Shown piece after piece: positions 35,922 to 56,103 of a stretch of 64,000 nt of DNA. Every line of letters starts with the position of its first letter. Position 1 is the stretch's first letter. The notes beneath the pieces were generated by a model. It ran no database searches. It saw only the letters and a program-made list of their open reading frames with translations, and was not told the origin of the DNA. Where the stretch lies: the NCBI GenBank assembly GCA_011634665.1, contig WAEK01000023.1:434001-498000 (forward strand). Reading direction: 5' to 3'. Source of the DNA: Mortierella sp. BCC40632. Taxonomy: Eukaryota > Mortierellomycota > Mortierellomycetes > Mortierellales > Mortierellaceae. Position numbers and translations under genes: made by a program.

Positions 35922-38245
35922 TTTTTTTTTCAGGTGCTTTTGTTTTACGTCGTCCACACTACTTCGCACTGGTCGCATCTCAGACCCCGAGTGGAAACCG
36001 CCAAACGGATCCACACAGAGCACTTCATTTGACTTTAAACTTTTTTTTTTTTTAAAAAAAAAGTCCTGTTCCTGCATGCCAATACCTTATCCTGGCACTC
36101 GCGTGCTCGAAAAACAGCAGCAAGAGATACAACAGAACCCTAATCATGGTTTCACCCGCATGTTTTTCTTTTCTTTCTCATTATCACTGTACATGTCTCT
36201 AGGATGGTTGTTGGTCAGCTTCTTCACATTGATCGTTGGGCTGTCTTTGGCGGAGATCTGTTCCGCATTTCCGACCACAGGAGGACTCTACTTCTGGACC
36301 ACCCGTTTGGCCAGTGCGGAGTGGGTGCCTCTTTGCTCCTGGGTGGTTGGTTACTGCAACTGGCTCGGTCTGGTAAGGAACCCATCCTCGATCAGTCACC
36401 CATTATATTTGCCTCATTCGATGATCATCTTCAGGACCCTCCTTGGCTTACGTTCCTCCCATCTCTATATTTTCTGTTCCTGTCACCTTGATCTCTCCCC
36501 CGCCCCCACTCCCGGGTCTCTCTCCCTCTCTTGCTCTCCTCATGCCGACTCTAGTGTGGTAAGTTCTCAGTTGATCCTTGACATGATCTTGTTATCGCAA
36601 TTGCCATGGGAAAGAAGAAAATATGTACCCTTTGATCTTAATACTTTGATCTTTTCTCTCTCTCCCAATTTTGCCAGTCGCCATTGCAAGCACGGATCTG
36701 GCCATGGCGCAATTCCTTGGTTCCTTGGTGGCCATGACCACATCTTATAACCCGAATGAATATGTCATTTTTGCTATTTACGTCGGAATTCTCATTCTCC
36801 ATGGAATCGTCAACTCGCTGGCTGTTCGTCTCAATGGACTCTTCAATAACATGTCAGGTACGACCCAACTACTGCTTATCCACCGCTCGGTATTCATTGG
36901 ACCCATTGGACCTAAAATACTTTTTTCCTCCTATCGGACCAAAAAAAAAACAAAAAAAAATGGTCATGTGGGACCCAAAGACTAAGGCCTGAGCACCGTT
37001 TCTTTTCTCTCTTGATCTAGTCTGGTGGCACGTCCTCGGAACAGCAACAATTGTCATTGTTGTATTGACGACCACTCCAGAGAAGCAGTCAGCGTCATTC
37101 GTGTTTACGGAATGGGTCAACAACACGGGTTGGTCCAATGGGTTCTACGTCTTTATGCTCGGACTTCTTCAATCTCAATATACCCTGTCCGGCTATGATT
37201 CAGCAGCCCATATGACCGAGGAGACCCATGATGCTCAACGAGGAGGCCCCAAGGCCATCATCATGGCCATTGTCTCGGCCAGTGCCGTCGGTTGGTTCTT
37301 CCTCGTCGGCGTCACCTTTTGCATTACAGACTTTGAGGCGCAAATCGTCAACCCGGCCGTAAATGTGGCCTTGTCCCAAATCTTTTTGGATTCAGCAGGT
37401 CTAAAGTTGGCCGTGTTCTTGATTGTGATCATCTTTGGAGCACAATTCTTTTGTGGGAGTGCATTGACTTTGTCCAGTTCGCGTATGGTCTATGCCTTTG
37501 CTCGTGACGGAGCTCTTGTAAGTGCAATATATATTTTTTTTCTTGAACGAACCAGGGACACTGCTTAGATCCACGGGCTCTTCTGACAATGTATTATGAC
37601 TCTCTTCTACTTCCCCATTTATCATCTCTTTAGCCATTCTCGAGCCACCTCCGCAAGTTGAACAAGGACAAGTCGCCCGTGTTGGCCGTCTGGTTCAACA
37701 TTGCGTTCTGCTTCATTCTTGGAATGCCCTACATGTGGTCCGAGACCGCCTACTCGGCCATTGTCTCGGTCAACACCATTGCTTCTTCAATCTCTTACCT
37801 GATCCCAATTCTTTGCCGGATCATCCTTGCTCGTCATACATTTGAGCCAGGTCCATTCAACCTTGGCCGATTCTCGACCCCAATCGGCATTGTGTCTTCA
37901 CTCTGGATTATTGTCACCTCGGTTTTGTTCCTTTGCCCGACCGAGGCACCTGTGACGGCCTCCAACATGAACTATGCGTTGGTTCCATTTGTGGTCGTGA
38001 TTGGTCTTTGTGTGGCCTATTATGTGATTTGGGGACGTCATTGGTTCAAGCCAGGTACAGGAGCATCGGGAGATTCAAACGATGTAGACAAGGCCTCGAC
38101 CAATAGCGATATGATGGGGCAGGATGGAGAGGTTTATATCACGGAGGAGGACAAGATGAAGCATCAGCAACAGCAGGCCTATGCGAGCATGGATCTGAAA
38201 CAGGAAGTCGAGACTGGATTCCCGGCCCGTCCTGACAGGATCTAA
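34962..38245 (+). CDS. APC-family amino acid / GABA permease
   Basis: Exons 34962-35042, 35557-35686, 36203-36372, 36555-36558, 36678-36857, 37021-37517 and 37634-38245 join in frame to 557 aa. The N-terminus (DHDKAVLEKLGYKQ, then TLDRSLSTFSNFGVTFS) and TVIWGW, SLAEICSAFPTTGGLYFWT, YDSAAHMTEETHDAQRGGPKAI and SSSRMVYAFARDGALP are hallmarks of the fungal GABA/choline/bidirectional amino-acid permease group. About 12 hydrophobic segments fit a plasma- or vacuolar-membrane transporter. The substrate cannot be read from sequence. Exon 4 is only 4 nt (tgtg), flanked by ctag and gtaagt; without it the frame between NWLGL and VAIASTDLAMAQ fails by one base. A hydrophilic Gln/Asp-rich tail ends the protein. 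The first two introns are about 515 nt each and rich in T-runs. Confidence 0.87.
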
Positions 38246-38561
38246 AGCAACTTCTTTTTTCTCTCATTCTCTCTCTCTCTCTCTCTCTCACATTCTCTCT
38301 ATCCTCTCTCTCTTTCTCTCCATCCCTCTCACACATCCACACTTTCTCTTTACTTTCGTCTCGTGTAATATTCTTCCTCTTTTTTTCTTTTTTTCTTTTT
38401 TTTTTGTTGTTGTTTGCTGTAGTTGTTTATTTGTCACCTTTTATTATTATTGTTATTTTCCTTGGATTGACGGCAAGGGAAATGTCCTATTGTCTCCGTC
38501 CCATACCCCCATCTTGTTTCCGTCCAACCTGACTGAATTTCCAACCTTCCCAATCAAGAGT

Positions 38562-38564
<3 letters not shown>

Positions 38565-38647
<83 letters not shown>
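38565..38647. repeat. (TC)n microsatellite, about 41 copies
   Basis: Uninterrupted TC dinucleotide run, the longest in the window. It lies in the tail-to-tail gap between the permease and kinase genes, so a promoter role is unlikely. Confidence 0.9.
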
Positions 38648-38654
<7 letters not shown>

Positions 38655-39013
38655 CACACGCATTCTTTTTTTCTGGGTCAAGATACTCTTTTTGCTATAG
38701 AGCTTTTTTTTTTTTTTTTTAATACCTCAGGGAACCTTAGCGTTTTGGTTCTAAAAGATATAAAGAAAAAAAAAAAAAAAAAAAAAAACTCTTCTTCGTG
38801 TAGCTTACTCTCGCCAAATTAAAAAAAAAGACATGGTTGCTATTTTTTTTTTTTTTTTTTTTTTTTATAATTCATGTCATGCATGATACCCAAAGAAAAT
38901 AGAAAATACCAAGTGCCTGCTGTTGCTGTTGTTTTTTCTTTTTCTTTTTCGCCCTAACAAACAAACAAGCAACTAAACAAACAAATATACAAAAAAAAAA
39001 AAAAAAAAAAAAA

Positions 39014-39085
39014 TAGAATAGAATAGGATAGGATAGGATAGGATAGGATAAGATAGGATAGAATAGAATAGAATAGAATAGAATA
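39014..39085. repeat. GAATA/GGATA pentanucleotide array
   Basis: About 14 units of a five-base repeat in which blocks of GAATA flank a block of GGATA. It ends immediately before the kinase stop codon, so it lies in the kinase 3'UTR or terminator zone on the minus strand. Confidence 0.85.
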
Positions 39086-39089
39086 AAAT

Positions 39090-47699
<8,610 letters not shown>

Positions 47700-48250
47700 C
47701 CTGGGGTGTGTCGAGCTTTAGGAGAGGAGTGAGGAGAGGAAGCACTGGCTGGGAGTAAGGCTATGAGCGAAGGAGAGAGAGAAAGGGAAAGAGAGAGAGA
47801 AAGAGAGAGAAAGAGAAAGAGAGAGAGTGTGTGTGTGTGTGTGTTAGTGCACGAGAAGTAGCGAGAATGAGGAGAGAAAACACCGAGCGGGGCAGAGGGC
47901 AGAGGAGACAGGGAGGAAAGACAGAGGTTTGCTCTTCAATCTCTCTTTCTCTCTCTTTCTCTCTCTTTCTCTCTCTTTCTCTTTTTTCTTTTCTTTCTCT
48001 CTTTCTCTCTCTTTCTCTCGCTCTGCGCCTGTTTAAACACACCTCGCCGCCTATTTGCACACCTGTCTATCTGCACACCCGTCCGACTGTCTGCACATCC
48101 GACTGCTCAGAGAGTCCGATGCAAGCAGACGACGGCGCCACTGCGTGCAGGGGGCTGGGGGGGGGGAGGTGGAAGGGAAGGGAGAACAAGGAGAGAGAGA
48201 GGGAAAGAACGCCCTCTGTGGGTATAGACGATTGGATGGAAAAGAGAGAG

Positions 48251-48282
<32 letters not shown>

Positions 48283-48849
48283 CTAGGAAGGAAGGAAGGA
48301 AGGAAGGAAGGAAGGAAGGAAGGAAGGGGATGGATGGATGGATAGCTGGATGGATGGATGAATGAATGAATGGTTAATTAATGGTTAACGAATTTAATGA
48401 AACGGGGACAGACAAGCAAGGCGGGAATGAAATGGGAAGACTCGAGTTGGACATGCAAGACAAATTGTGCAGACAGACGAGACGACTCTTCAACACAAAC
48501 GTTACTCCACACCCAATCCCCTATTCTCTACTCTCCGGATCCAGACTATGAACATCAACAAGACCCTTCTTTCTTTCTCTCTTCCTTTGGGGAAGGGGGT
48601 GTGGGTAGAGAGACAACCACTCACTAGCGTGCTCTCTCGAGGCCAGAGAGAGTCGAGGCTCGGCAAGGGAAGATCGGAGGGAGAGAGAGTGTGTGAATGT
48701 GTGTGTTTATCTGTGTGAGGAAGAGGAGGAGATGGAGAGAGAGAGAAAACTGAAAGGATGGAAGGAGGCGGAAAGAAAAGAAAAAAGAAAAAGAGAGTCG
48801 ACCTTCGTCATTGGGTCTGAACAAAGGGGATTCGATTCCAGTCGAGCGG

Positions 48850-48901
<52 letters not shown>

Positions 48902-51594
48902 AGAAAGAGACAGAGACAGAGAGACAGACAGAAGAGATGGACCCTGGCCTTCTTCGCCAGGGGAGGAGGAGGAGGAGGAGGAGGAGGAGGAGGAGGATGG
49001 ATGGACAGGAGGAGGTGGTGGAGGAGGTGGAAGAGGAGGTGGTGGTGGTAGGTGAAGGAGGAGGAGGAGGAGGAGGAGAGACTCTGGTCAGATGACTCGG
49101 GGTCGAATATCATCTCTGGAGATGGGTGATGGGACTGTTACCTGTCCGTATATGATGGCCGAAAGAAAAAGACGGCGGAGAGATCCCAACCGGTGCGCGT
49201 CGTCTAGAAGGAGAGACTGAGAAGGCGCTCGGCAACAAGAGTCCCGGTGCTGCGGAGCCTGTGATGCTGAGCTAGAAGGGCTGAGCTGACTGAAGGGGGG
49301 GTGTGGATTGTGGAGTGACTAGGCAAGAGATTCACAAAAGGGTGGTCGTAAGGGCGGGAAACTGCGATTGAGGTTTGGCAGGGTGTGTGCGACAGTGCAA
49401 TGGGAGAGAGAGCGTGAGTGTGAGAGAGTATGAAGAAGGTTGCCCGCTGGAAAACGCGGGAAAAAAAAAAAAAAAAAAAATAGTAACGGGCTGGGCTGAC
49501 AGGGCTGAGAGAGTGAAGGAGCGAGGATGCGTGCGTGTGTTTGTGTCGCGGGCGTGTGTGTGGGCGTTGGTCGGTTGGTCAGTCGGTCAGTCGGTCAGTC
49601 GGTTGGTGGATGAGATGGAAAAAGAAGAAAGGATTGAAATGGGATGCGGATGAATCCGAATAGCATCAATGGGACAGGTAGACGCGGGCGCAAGCACGGG
49701 GAAAGGAAAGCGCGGGAAGACAAGACGGGGTTGGAGGATGACGAAGGGCGTGCGTTGCAGACAGGGACTCGGTGAAAAGAGGCATTCACTGCGATCCGTC
49801 CATTGTCCCTTTTTTTAAAATGCAAATGCAAATGCAAATGCAAATGTCACTCAGGCATGAGCCATGCACAGCACTGAGTACGGCGCTGAGCAATGCTCCT
49901 GCTACCCCCTTCCCCCTCGCCTGTCCCCGCCCCATCTCTCCCAGAGGCCCATTGCCCGCTTGGGCCGCATGGTCCACATGGTCTGCATGGTCTGCAAGGT
50001 CAGGCACACATGCACAGTCAAGCACGCCTTTGGCTGCTTTCCCGCTCTTTTTCGCGCCAAGAACCTTGGAGTGTTACCAGTGGACAGCAGGTCTAACCTG
50101 CTTGCCCGCCTTTCTCCTCGGAACTTGACCTAGTCCAAGGTAGGGTTCCACCGAATGTTGCAAGTGTATGCGTCTTTCTACGCTTACGCTTGCCTGGCGC
50201 CAATGCGCCCGTCCGTGGCCTGACCCACGGCATAAGCAGACCAATATCCCATCGTGCGTTCCCTACTGGCCCAACTGTCCACGACATTGGACAGTCCATC
50301 GGAGCAAATACTGTCGCGCGTGCTAGACGGTAAAAGCAGGAGTCGCCAAGTGGTCCCCAAGGGGAGGGCTTACGGATCCCTGTTGTGCACGCAGAGTTTG
50401 CCATGCGGCCGTTGCCTTGTTCGTGCATTTCTGGGCTCTCTCTCTCTATCTCTCTGGCTGCAACCCAAGGAGTCGGGATCAGGAACATGACAGCATCAGC
50501 TTGCCCCCTTCCAAGGCCAACGCCGTCATCCTTCGCCTACCTCACTCCCTGCCACCGGGCCAAGAGGCAAAGGGCGGAAACAAAAGAGGAGCTTTGAGCT
50601 ACCTGCAATATGGTCCGCGGGCACTCTTGGCTGCGGTAGGGCGAAGTGCTTCCTCGGCTCAATTGCAGGCAGATAGTGAGGGCATGCGACCACAGGCTAT
50701 GTTAAGTCGAGCCGAGTCGAGTCAAAAAAAAAAATGCAAACCACATCCGTCTAGCTTCCTGCAGCCACTTTTCCATGCTCACTCTGATACTTCTCCAAGG
50801 TAGCTTTGGATGACCATTGTAGCCGAATCCAACAGACCTATTGGACAAATGAGGGTATGACAGTGGAACTGATCGAATCCTTAATTTTGATGAAATGTCG
50901 ATTTCTCTAGTCGTAGTCGGCCCTGTTCCAATACGGCCGCCAATCACGCTTTGATCAGCAGCCGACAGCATCCTTATTATTACATCCTCTATTTCCAAGG
51001 GCGAGAGATGAAGGACCCATGCTACAACGGCCTCATGTTATTCCAAGAACCCTAGTTAGGGTACCTCGTTTGGGATTTCAAGTGTGGATGAGGTCAGCGG
51101 AATAGAGTCGCCTATGACGCATCTTTGCACTCTTTTCCATCATGCAAGTTGGGCGAGGCCAAGCTATTTTGTCTTCGCAATTGATCGTCTGCAGTGTGTA
51201 TGCAATTTGTTCAAGAAAAGAATGAAGGGAGGGAGGAAGGACAGCGGGAAAGGGTGTAGTGATGGTGGGAAGAGAAGGGGGGGGGGAGGGTTCCTCGAGA
51301 AGAACAGCGCGCGAGAGAGAGGTTATTCCCATCTACACGATCGGATACAACAAGAGAAATTTGGCCGACCACGGCATGGCACGCACAGGATTCAAGAGCA
51401 AAAAAAATAAAAAAAAAAAAAATAAAAAATAAAGACACATGTTCCTCTGTCTGAACAGGGCAGAGCAGAACCAGACCATGGACAAAGTCAAGAAAATGGA
51501 TGCAGGGATAAAGAGATAGGAGGACAACCTCAAAGGGTCGAGGGACTTGAATACTCTCTTTTTTCCCTCACTCTCTCCTTTCCTCAATCTCTAT

Positions 51595-51634
<40 letters not shown>

Positions 51635-51937
51635 TTCCCTCTCTCTCTCTCTTCTCATTCTTTCTTGCTCGCTCTTGCTATTCCTCGCTCACTCTCGACA
51701 TCTCTCAATTTGGCCCTGGCCCTCCTTGCACTTCTTTCAAACTCGCCCGCGCTCACCCCTCTACTCATCCTCCTCTCAACTGTCGGACAAGAAAGCAGGG
51801 TATTTGCAGTTGAGGTCCAAAGGAGAGGACAAATAGTCAAAAGCCTAGACAACCCTTTCTCAGTTTTCCAGTCACCAACCCCGACCGCGTGTTCTCAACC
51901 AACCAGGCCATCTCTCCTTCCTATCTCGTTCTGAAGA
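47700..51937. other. 4.2-kb divergent region between the kinase and NIPA-like genes
   Basis: No recognisable gene on either strand. The kinase-proximal half (47770-49100) is a mosaic of purine/pyrimidine microsatellites: GAAA/GAGA and CTTT blocks, GAAG repeats (about 48291-48327), GGAT repeats, a GA run (48854-48897) and GGA/GGT repeats (48960-49080). An A-run lies at 49460-49480 and AAATGC repeats at 49818-49847. From 49850 to 51400 the DNA is of ordinary complexity with only short unsupported frames. A CT tract (51598-51630) precedes the NIPA-like gene. Confidence 0.5.
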
Positions 51938-53155
51938 ATGAGCTCGGCAGCAGAGGCCATCCTAGGCCATGGCACCGGCGACAGTGATATCAATGGCGTC
52001 CCCCCACCTCCATCCTACTACAAGTTTATCGGCATGAGCCTCGCCATCTCCAGTGGTAATGTCTACCAGATGTGTTCACCAACGTCCTTCTCTTCTGCCT
52101 GGCTCCCTTTTTTTTTTCTTCTTTTGGCACCACCGAACCTATTTCTTCTGTGGGCTGAGGTATCTTTCAGGAAGCTTAACCACTCCGTCTATTCTTATCT
52201 GCAATAGGCGTTTTTATCGGTGCTTCATTTGTGCTAAAGAAGAAGGGACTCTTGCGAAGCAGTGCTGTCGCAGGCGAGGGGCACGAATACCTTCGGTCGC
52301 CTCTCTGGTGGACTGGCATGGTGATGAGTAAGTTCAAAAGGGCTGTTGCCCCCATGTCTCTGGACATGTGTGTGTGTGTGTGTGTGAATGTGCCTGGCCT
52401 ACCTTTTTTTTTTTTTTTTCTTGGGCACTCACCCCTAATGCTTGTCGTCCTTTCTTCCATCATTGTAGTGATCATTGGGGAGATTTGTAATTTTGTCGCC
52501 TATTCGTTTGCACCTGCCTTGATTGTCACGCCCCTGGGCGCCCTCAGTGTGGTCGTCTGGTATGAGGTTCATAGCTATTCAACAATCTAGCCCTCAATCG
52601 ATCGTGCCTTTGTAGTAGTATTGCATCATTCCTACTCTATGCCTAATGCATCCTCATCTTCAATTTTTTTTTTTTTTTTTTTTTTCATTAGCTCGGTGCT
52701 GTCCTCTTTTAGTGCTTCAGGAAAAACTCAACATGAATGGAAAGATTGGTTGTGCGCTATGCCTTGTTGGGGCTGTCGTCATCGTTCTCCACGCACCAGG
52801 TAGGAGAATCATAGCTCTCCTCCTATCTTTTTCCATTCTTGGAAAAAAGAAAATAGCTGTGTGGGTGACGACACTTGATAAACATGACAACCAGACTCCC
52901 TAACAATGTCACTCTACTTTTCCTCCCCTCCCCCTCCCTCCGGCTCCTCGGGCCGTGCGGTGTTCTTACTTAATACAACGTACAACATACAGCACAGGCA
53001 GCGGTGACAGACATTGGCGAGTTTAAACAATTTGTAATCCAGCCAGGTATAGTGAACCTAAAAAAAAACAAAAACAAAAACAAACTGCCGACGTTTCAGT
53101 GAGTCTGCTTTCTTCAACCATTCAACACCAATAGAGGAGTAGGAAGTCTTCTAAC

Positions 53156-53188
<33 letters not shown>

Positions 53189-54319
53189 GGATTCTTGACC
53201 TACATGTGCCTGGTAATTGCGGTCAGTCTGTTCTTGATCTGGAAGGTCGCGCCAAAATATGGCAAGAAACATATGCTCGTCTACATTACTGTCTGCTCCT
53301 TGATCGGCTCCCTCTCCGTCGTAGCGACTCAGGGTCTTGGTGCAGCCATTGTACTCAACGTAGCGACAGGAACACCCCAGTTCAATCACTGGTTCATCTA
53401 CGTGACCATTGTCTTTGTCCTGTGTACACTCTTGACCGAGATCAACTACCTAAACAAGGCACTCAATCTCTTCAATACTGCGATGGTGACACCAGTTTAT
53501 TATGTCTTTTTCACCAGTGCAACATTGATTGCATCCGTGATCCTATTCCAGGGATTTTCGGCAAGCCCAGTATCGATTATGACTGTGGTCATGGGGTTCT
53601 TCGTCATTTGCGCAGGCGTCATCTTGCTTCAGACTTCCAAGTCGGCTGTCTTGGCAGAGTTTGCACTAAAAAAGTCGAAAAGTTTCACAGAGCTTGTTAC
53701 CGTTTCCTCTGCTCTTTCCATAATGGACCTACACCATCATGGGACGGATGACGAACGTGGCGGAGCAATATCGGGATCGGGAGATGCAAGGGACATTGCT
53801 GCATTGCTCAAGGACGATAGTGAAGGTCTCGACCCTGGTCCATTGGGACTGCGCGCAGTGCCATTCGACGCTATCCGGCAGATGGTAAGGGCAAGCACCA
53901 TGCCCTCCTCACCAGCCTCGTTTGTGGAAAAAGAGAATCACCGACTCTTTGGTAAGAAACGACGAAGGCGGTCAACACGTGGAGATCAAGATATGGATCT
54001 TGGACTAGATCAACACGACGACTTGGGCTTTGCTACATCTCGCATTTTATCTCACTCAGCATTAGACGAGATCGCTGTATCAGGAGATCCGGAAAAGATA
54101 CTGGAGCGCGACTATGTTGAAAGAGCAAGGTCGTTCAGGTCGGAGGACCGAGGATTGGAACCGGCTGTAGATATTCCCGAAGGAGAGCAGCAACACCGGA
54201 GTCGCCCTGAAGAACGTCCAGAATTGCTCGAGACGGAGAGACCTTCCCCATCCCGAGAGCAAGAGCTTTCGGGTAAGGAGTCTAACGAGAAAACAACCCG
54301 CTCGGGAGTATCTCCGTAG
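51938..54319 (+). CDS. NIPA-type magnesium transporter, frame broken by one base
   Basis: Exons 51938-52055, 52208-52327, 52469-52559, 52692-52799, 52993-53046 and 53190-54319 give 539 aa if one base at about 52711 is skipped. Family hallmarks run throughout: YYKFIGMSLAISSGVFIGASFVLKKKGL, GEICNFVAYSFAPALIVTPLGALS, LQEKLNMNGKIGCALC, FLTYMCLVIAVS, YGKKHMLVYITVCSLIGS, EINYLNKALNLFNTAMVTPVYYVFFT. NIPA proteins are about nine-pass Mg2+ transporters of endosomes and plasma membrane. A roughly 220-residue hydrophilic tail extends beyond the usual end. In exon 4 CSVLSSF and VLQEKL are in different frames, separated by one extra A (tcc tct ttt a gtg ctt). All else is intact, so this is a sequence error, a recent lesion or a +1 frameshift. 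Start: first ATG after the CT-rich leader. Confidence 0.82.
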
Positions 54320-56103
54320 TCTAGTTCCTATATAAAGCAAAATAGCAAAAAAAAACAACAATGCTCGAGAAGAAAAAACGCGCTTTCCATGTGTTTCGTC
54401 CGCCTTTCTTCCCTTTCTAGACTCTCTGTCCTTGTCTGACAGTGGCTATTTACTTTGACGCACGAGTGATCAGGAACTTGAAGCCTAGCTGTGTTGATAT
54501 AAAAAAATGAGTACCTTGCAGGACATTGGGTTGGACATGTCAATGTCAGGTCCAAGAGAGAGGAAATCCTACTGCGCACGTTTCAATGGCCAGGCAGGAG
54601 GTGAGTACGCGGCTCTCCTTTCATTCTCTTTAACCCATGCAGATCACAAACCCTTTTTTTTTTTTTTTTTTTTTTTCTTTTTTTTTTTTTTTGCTGTTGG
54701 AGCATGAGAGAAGAAGAACGAACAAGAACAATGCCATTGTCGAGGAACGTTCGGCCGAACTTGAATCATTCAACTGTTGCTGCGCATCCCCTCCCCCCTG
54801 CCAATGGATGGACCATGATCCGCGGTATGCATGGCGTTTTTTTTTTTTACTTTTTTAGTATTGGATGAGCTGGGGGCTTTTGGTGGCTGACGATGGCAAA
54901 AAGGATAATCGGTTTTTCCAATGGATAGAGAAAGGTACACTGGAGACATGCTGCGGAAAAGTGATCCCACAAACCCCGGAATTTAAGGTTTCTCTATTCT
55001 CAGGTACGGTTGAGATTGACTACCCTCCATGGAAGAAGAGAAAAGAAAAAGGGTCTAGGCGAGTCTTTTGGCGAGCATGCATACCTTGAGACGAACATAT
55101 TCAATGGCTAGTCCTTCTCCCGCAACTTCACACTCTTGCCCATGCTTTTCCCTTGGGTCTGAAGAGTTGAAGCTCATACTACCACACATTCTTCTCATTG
55201 CTTGTCTGCCAAAGAAAAGTAGATATAGAGAGGATGAAAAAGAGAAAAGAGAGAGGACACAAGGGTTGCTCTAATCGCTGGCCACAAAAAAAGTCAAATT
55301 GACATAAAGAGTCAAGTCAATCGTCATGATGCAGGAGTGGACGACTCGGACGATTCGAGTGGGTCTCTTCAGAGAGCCGGATAGATTTTATCCCGAGCCT
55401 CATATTCGGGGGGAGGGAGAACAGATGGGTCACAAAACAAAAGACGGCGTGTGTGCAAATGTTGGTTGGTAATACAACAGAGGGACCTCATTGTTGCCAA
55501 GAAAGCAGAGAAGAACAGCATGTGGCGAAAAAGTTTCACCCCTGTAGAGTTTCTTGCTCTCTCCCTATTCTCCTGCATTAGGAAGTTTGAGGCAAGAGAA
55601 CATTGGAGTGGCGCTCCCGTTCTATTTGACAGAGGCTTGGAAAAAAAAAAGATGTCGTCGGACATTGGACCTGGGAGGAGAAACCCAATGCTTATTTGTC
55701 ATTTGGCGTGGCAGATGTTGCTGGTTAGGTCTGCGCAGTGGGGGTCGTGCTCACCCCGCTCGCGTTCAAACAATGACCCCAAAAAATTATAAAAGCTGGC
55801 CAAACTCCTCCTCTCCCGGCTCTTCACTTCAAAGACAACCATCCAGAAAAGCAAAAAGAAAAGAAGCAAGACTTTTTTTTTCAGTCCTCTTCCTTTTAAC
55901 CTCTACCTCTTCCTCACCTTTACTCCCACCTCCACTCCCACTCCACTCTACTCCACTCCATATCACACACCTCTTCACTCACTCCTATACCCTTCTCTCG
56001 ACTCCTTTCCACTCTATCCACCAAGAAAAAAAGAGGGGGAAAAGCACAGGCCAGCTCTTATTTCGCTCAAACTTCCCTATCCATCACTCCAAGACCTTTT
56101 CCA
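54320..56103. other. intergenic region between the NIPA-like and MFS genes
   Basis: 1.8 kb without a recognised gene. A short frame at 54507 (MSTLQDIGLDMSMSGPRERK) is followed by a good donor (gtgagt) and a T-run, and one at 54865 (MSWGLLVADDGKKDNRFFQW) has no known relative that I can name; neither is supported enough to call. T-runs occur at 54654-54692. A TATA-like element (ttataaaag) lies at 55787-55795 about 310 bases before the MFS ATG, followed by a C/T-rich leader. Confidence 0.45.
55787..55795 (+). promoter_or_regulatory. TATA-like element upstream of the MFS gene
   Basis: ttataaaag stands alone in a non-A-rich context about 310 bases before the MFS start, and the DNA between is a typical C/T-rich fungal leader. 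The position would allow a leader of about 280 nt. The assignment is inference. Confidence 0.4.

Larger units (their letters stand above)
38246..39089. other. tail-to-tail intergenic region with microsatellites
   Basis: 3' flanks of the permease and kinase genes. Contents in order: CT-rich DNA, a TC tract of about 41 copies (38565-38647), T- and A-runs at 38703-38720, 38765-38788 and 38845-38867, AAAC-like repeats, an A-run ending at 39013, and an AT-rich GGATA/GAATA pentamer array (39014-39085). No gene is visible. Confidence 0.55.

Noticed and set aside
49818..49847. Repeated ATGCAAAT octamers (POU-factor motif)
   Set aside because: They arise simply from an AAATGC microsatellite, and fungi lack POU-domain factors.
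50093..50488. Open frames on both strands in ordinary-complexity DNA right of the kinase
   Set aside because: Neither frame resembles a known protein, has introns with good sites, or shows a convincing leader.
54865..55089. MSWGLLVADDGKKDNRFFQW frame with a nearby donor-like site
   Set aside because: Short, with no upstream or downstream exon that fits and no recognisable domain.
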